Shown here: positions 5,692-6,719 of the stretch, in pieces | Numbering within the stretch: position 1 is the stretch's first letter | How the letters are laid out: every line of letters begins with the position of its first letter | From: Spirochaetota bacterium | GTDB lineage: Bacteria; Spirochaetota; Spirochaetia; Treponematales; UBA12059 | Length of the DNA: 6,719 nt | Reading direction: 5' to 3' | Assembly: GCA_022709445.1 (NCBI GenBank) | Contig: JAKLIU010000111.1 | Coordinates: forward strand, 1 to 6,719 | Made by a program: the position numbers and the translations under genes | Notes under the pieces: model-generated | Told to the model about the DNA's origin: nothing | The model's input: the letters and a program-made list of their open reading frames with translations, nothing else | The model's database searches: none

Positions 5692-5693
5692 AA
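5665..5693 (-). promoter_or_regulatory. predicted sigma-70-type promoter of the operon
   Basis: On the minus strand a perfect TTGACA (-35, plus-strand 5688-5693) is followed after 17 bases by TAGTCT (-10, 5665-5670). The -10 is weak, and the operator palindrome occupies the spacer and overlaps it. Transcription would begin near 5658, giving a leader of roughly 18 bases with the SD at 5646-5651. Confidence 0.55.
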
Positions 5694-5749
5694 GGCGCTC
5701 CAGCCCGGAAATCAGCCAGTACCCACGGCAGGCGCGAATCCGTGCCGGC

Positions 5750-6719
5750 TCAGGCGGCCCCGTAGTCCACCACGCGGTTGCGTCCTTTTCGCTTGGCCTG
5801 GTACATGGCGGCGTCGGCCCGCTTGAGGAGCCGGTCGACGCCGTCGTCGTCCGGGCCCAGGAGGGCTATCCCGATGCTGGCCGTCAGCCGCACGGTGCCG
5901 CCCGGCACGGCCAGCTCCAGGGAGGCGATGCCCGCCCGGATGCGCTCGGCGAAGGCACCGGCCCGCTCGAGATCCGTATGGGGGAGGATGAAGGCGAACT
6001 CCTCACCGCCCAGGCGGCAGAACATGTCGCCCGCCCTGCGCCCGGCCAGGCAGAGGGCGGCCGCTGCCTTGAGGGCCTCGTCGCCGGTGGCGTGGCCCAG
6101 TGAATCGTTGATGTCCTTGAAGCGGTCAAGGTCCAGCATGCAGACGGCCAGGGGAGTGCCGTGGCGACGGCTCTGCTCGATCTCCAGGGCCGCCCGCTCC
6201 CAGAAGGCGCGCCGCGTGGCCGCCCCGGTCAGCTGGTCGGTGCGGACCAGCTCCTGCAGGCGCTCCAGTAGCTCGCGGTTCTCGGTCACGTCGCGCACGG
6301 TGGCGAAGACCAGTCCGCGGACGGGTTCCGGATGGAAGCGCCAGGACATCCAGCGCCAGGCCCCGTCCGAGGCCGCGCACCGGTTCTGGAGCTCCACGCC
6401 GTCGCTCCCGTCCAGGAGCGCGGCCAACGCAGCCGCGGTCCCGGCGCGGTCTTCCGGGTGGACCAGGTCCAGGGCGGGCTTGCCTTCCAGCTCTCCCGCT
6501 GGCCAGCCCAGCACGCGGGTCCAGGACGGGTTGGCCTCCCGGAAGCGGCCCTCCCGGTCCAGCATGCAGAGCAGGTCCGGGGACACCTCGAAGATGCGCT
6601 GGCGGTCGCTCCTGGCCTCCTCCATGTCGGTGACGTCGTGGCCGTTGATGACCACGTAGGGTATGGAGCCGTCGGCGTCCGGCACGGGTATGTAGGTCAT
6701 GGAGTAGGAGCGCAGCCTG
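5750..6719 (-). CDS. PAS-GGDEF diguanylate cyclase, N-terminus outside the window
   Basis: The frame is open to the right edge of the window, so this is the C-terminal part of a longer protein; the ATG at 6700 is internal. Numbering from that Met, the first visible residues (IPYVVINGHDVTD, 13-25) are the end of one PAS domain. A second PAS covers about 34-140 (ends VFATVRDVTE). The GGDEF domain covers about 150-314 and keeps DQLTGA (155-160), MLDLDRFKDIND (188-199), the active-site GGEEF (231-235) and the inhibitory I-site R222-x-x-D225 exactly five residues before it. It should therefore make cyclic di-GMP from two GTP, with product feedback, under control of PAS sensors. No membrane segment is visible in this part. 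It ends 109 bases before the BlaI-type gene in the same direction, but that gene has its own promoter. Confidence 0.95.
   Translation of the reverse strand, partial: RLRSYSMTYIPVPDADGSIPYVVINGHDVTDMEEARSDRQRIFEVSPDLLCMLDREGRFREANPSWTRVLGWPAGELEGKPALDLVHPEDRAGTAAALAALLDGSDGVELQNRCAASDGAWRWMSWRFHPEPVRGLVFATVRDVTENRELLERLQELVRTDQLTGAATRRAFWERAALEIEQSRRHGTPLAVCMLDLDRFKDINDSLGHATGDEALKAAAALCLAGRRAGDMFCRLGGEEFAFILPHTDLERAGAFAERIRAGIASLELAVPGGTVRLTASIGIALLGPDDDGVDRLLKRADAAMYQAKRKGRNRVVDYGAA

Noticed and set aside
5724..5744. Terminator after the GGDEF gene
   Set aside because: CACGG/CCGTG is only a 5-bp stem with an 11-base loop and no U-tract.

Overview
The window is GC-rich DNA. Its coding genes are dense and mostly on the minus strand, with strong AAGGAG-type ribosome binding sites. 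Three consecutive proteins begin with lipoprotein signal peptides and a fourth gene product makes and binds cyclic di-GMP, so the host is a Gram-negative (diderm) bacterium. The sequence does not fix the phylum. The palindromic intergenic repeats recall those of gammaproteobacteria, while FISUMP proteins are best known from Fibrobacter- and Bacteroidetes-like lineages.

Left part (1-778): about 780 bases with no credible gene. It holds a palindrome-rich repeat array: two identical 77-bp nested palindromes (1-77 and 186-262), each with a bidirectional intrinsic-terminator-like hairpin at its centre; a 108-bp hairpin module between them; more hairpins; a 68/67-bp tandem repeat (501-635); and a 17-bp remnant of the 77-bp element (636-652). 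A plus-strand gene for a small four-helix membrane protein of unknown function follows (779-1213). It converges on the main operon.

Centre (1330-5693, minus strand): four closely spaced genes that read as one operon, in the order regulator, S41 protease-like lipoprotein, WD40/beta-propeller lipoprotein, FISUMP-domain lipoprotein. The regulator has a BlaI/MecI winged helix fused to a C-terminal domain that looks like a gluzincin (peptidase MA-like) metallopeptidase whose zinc and catalytic residues are substituted. Its promoter contains a perfect TACA-N2-TGTA operator of the BlaI/MecI type, set inside a longer symmetric dyad between a TTGACA -35 and a weak -10. The simplest reading is an autoregulated, one-component control unit for a set of envelope lipoproteins. 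No BlaR1/MecR1-type sensor protease is present in the window. This operon is the most interesting part of the window.

Right edge (5750-6719, minus strand): the C-terminal part of a PAS-GGDEF diguanylate cyclase that runs off the window. It lies upstream of the operon in the same direction but is separated by the operon's own promoter and operator.
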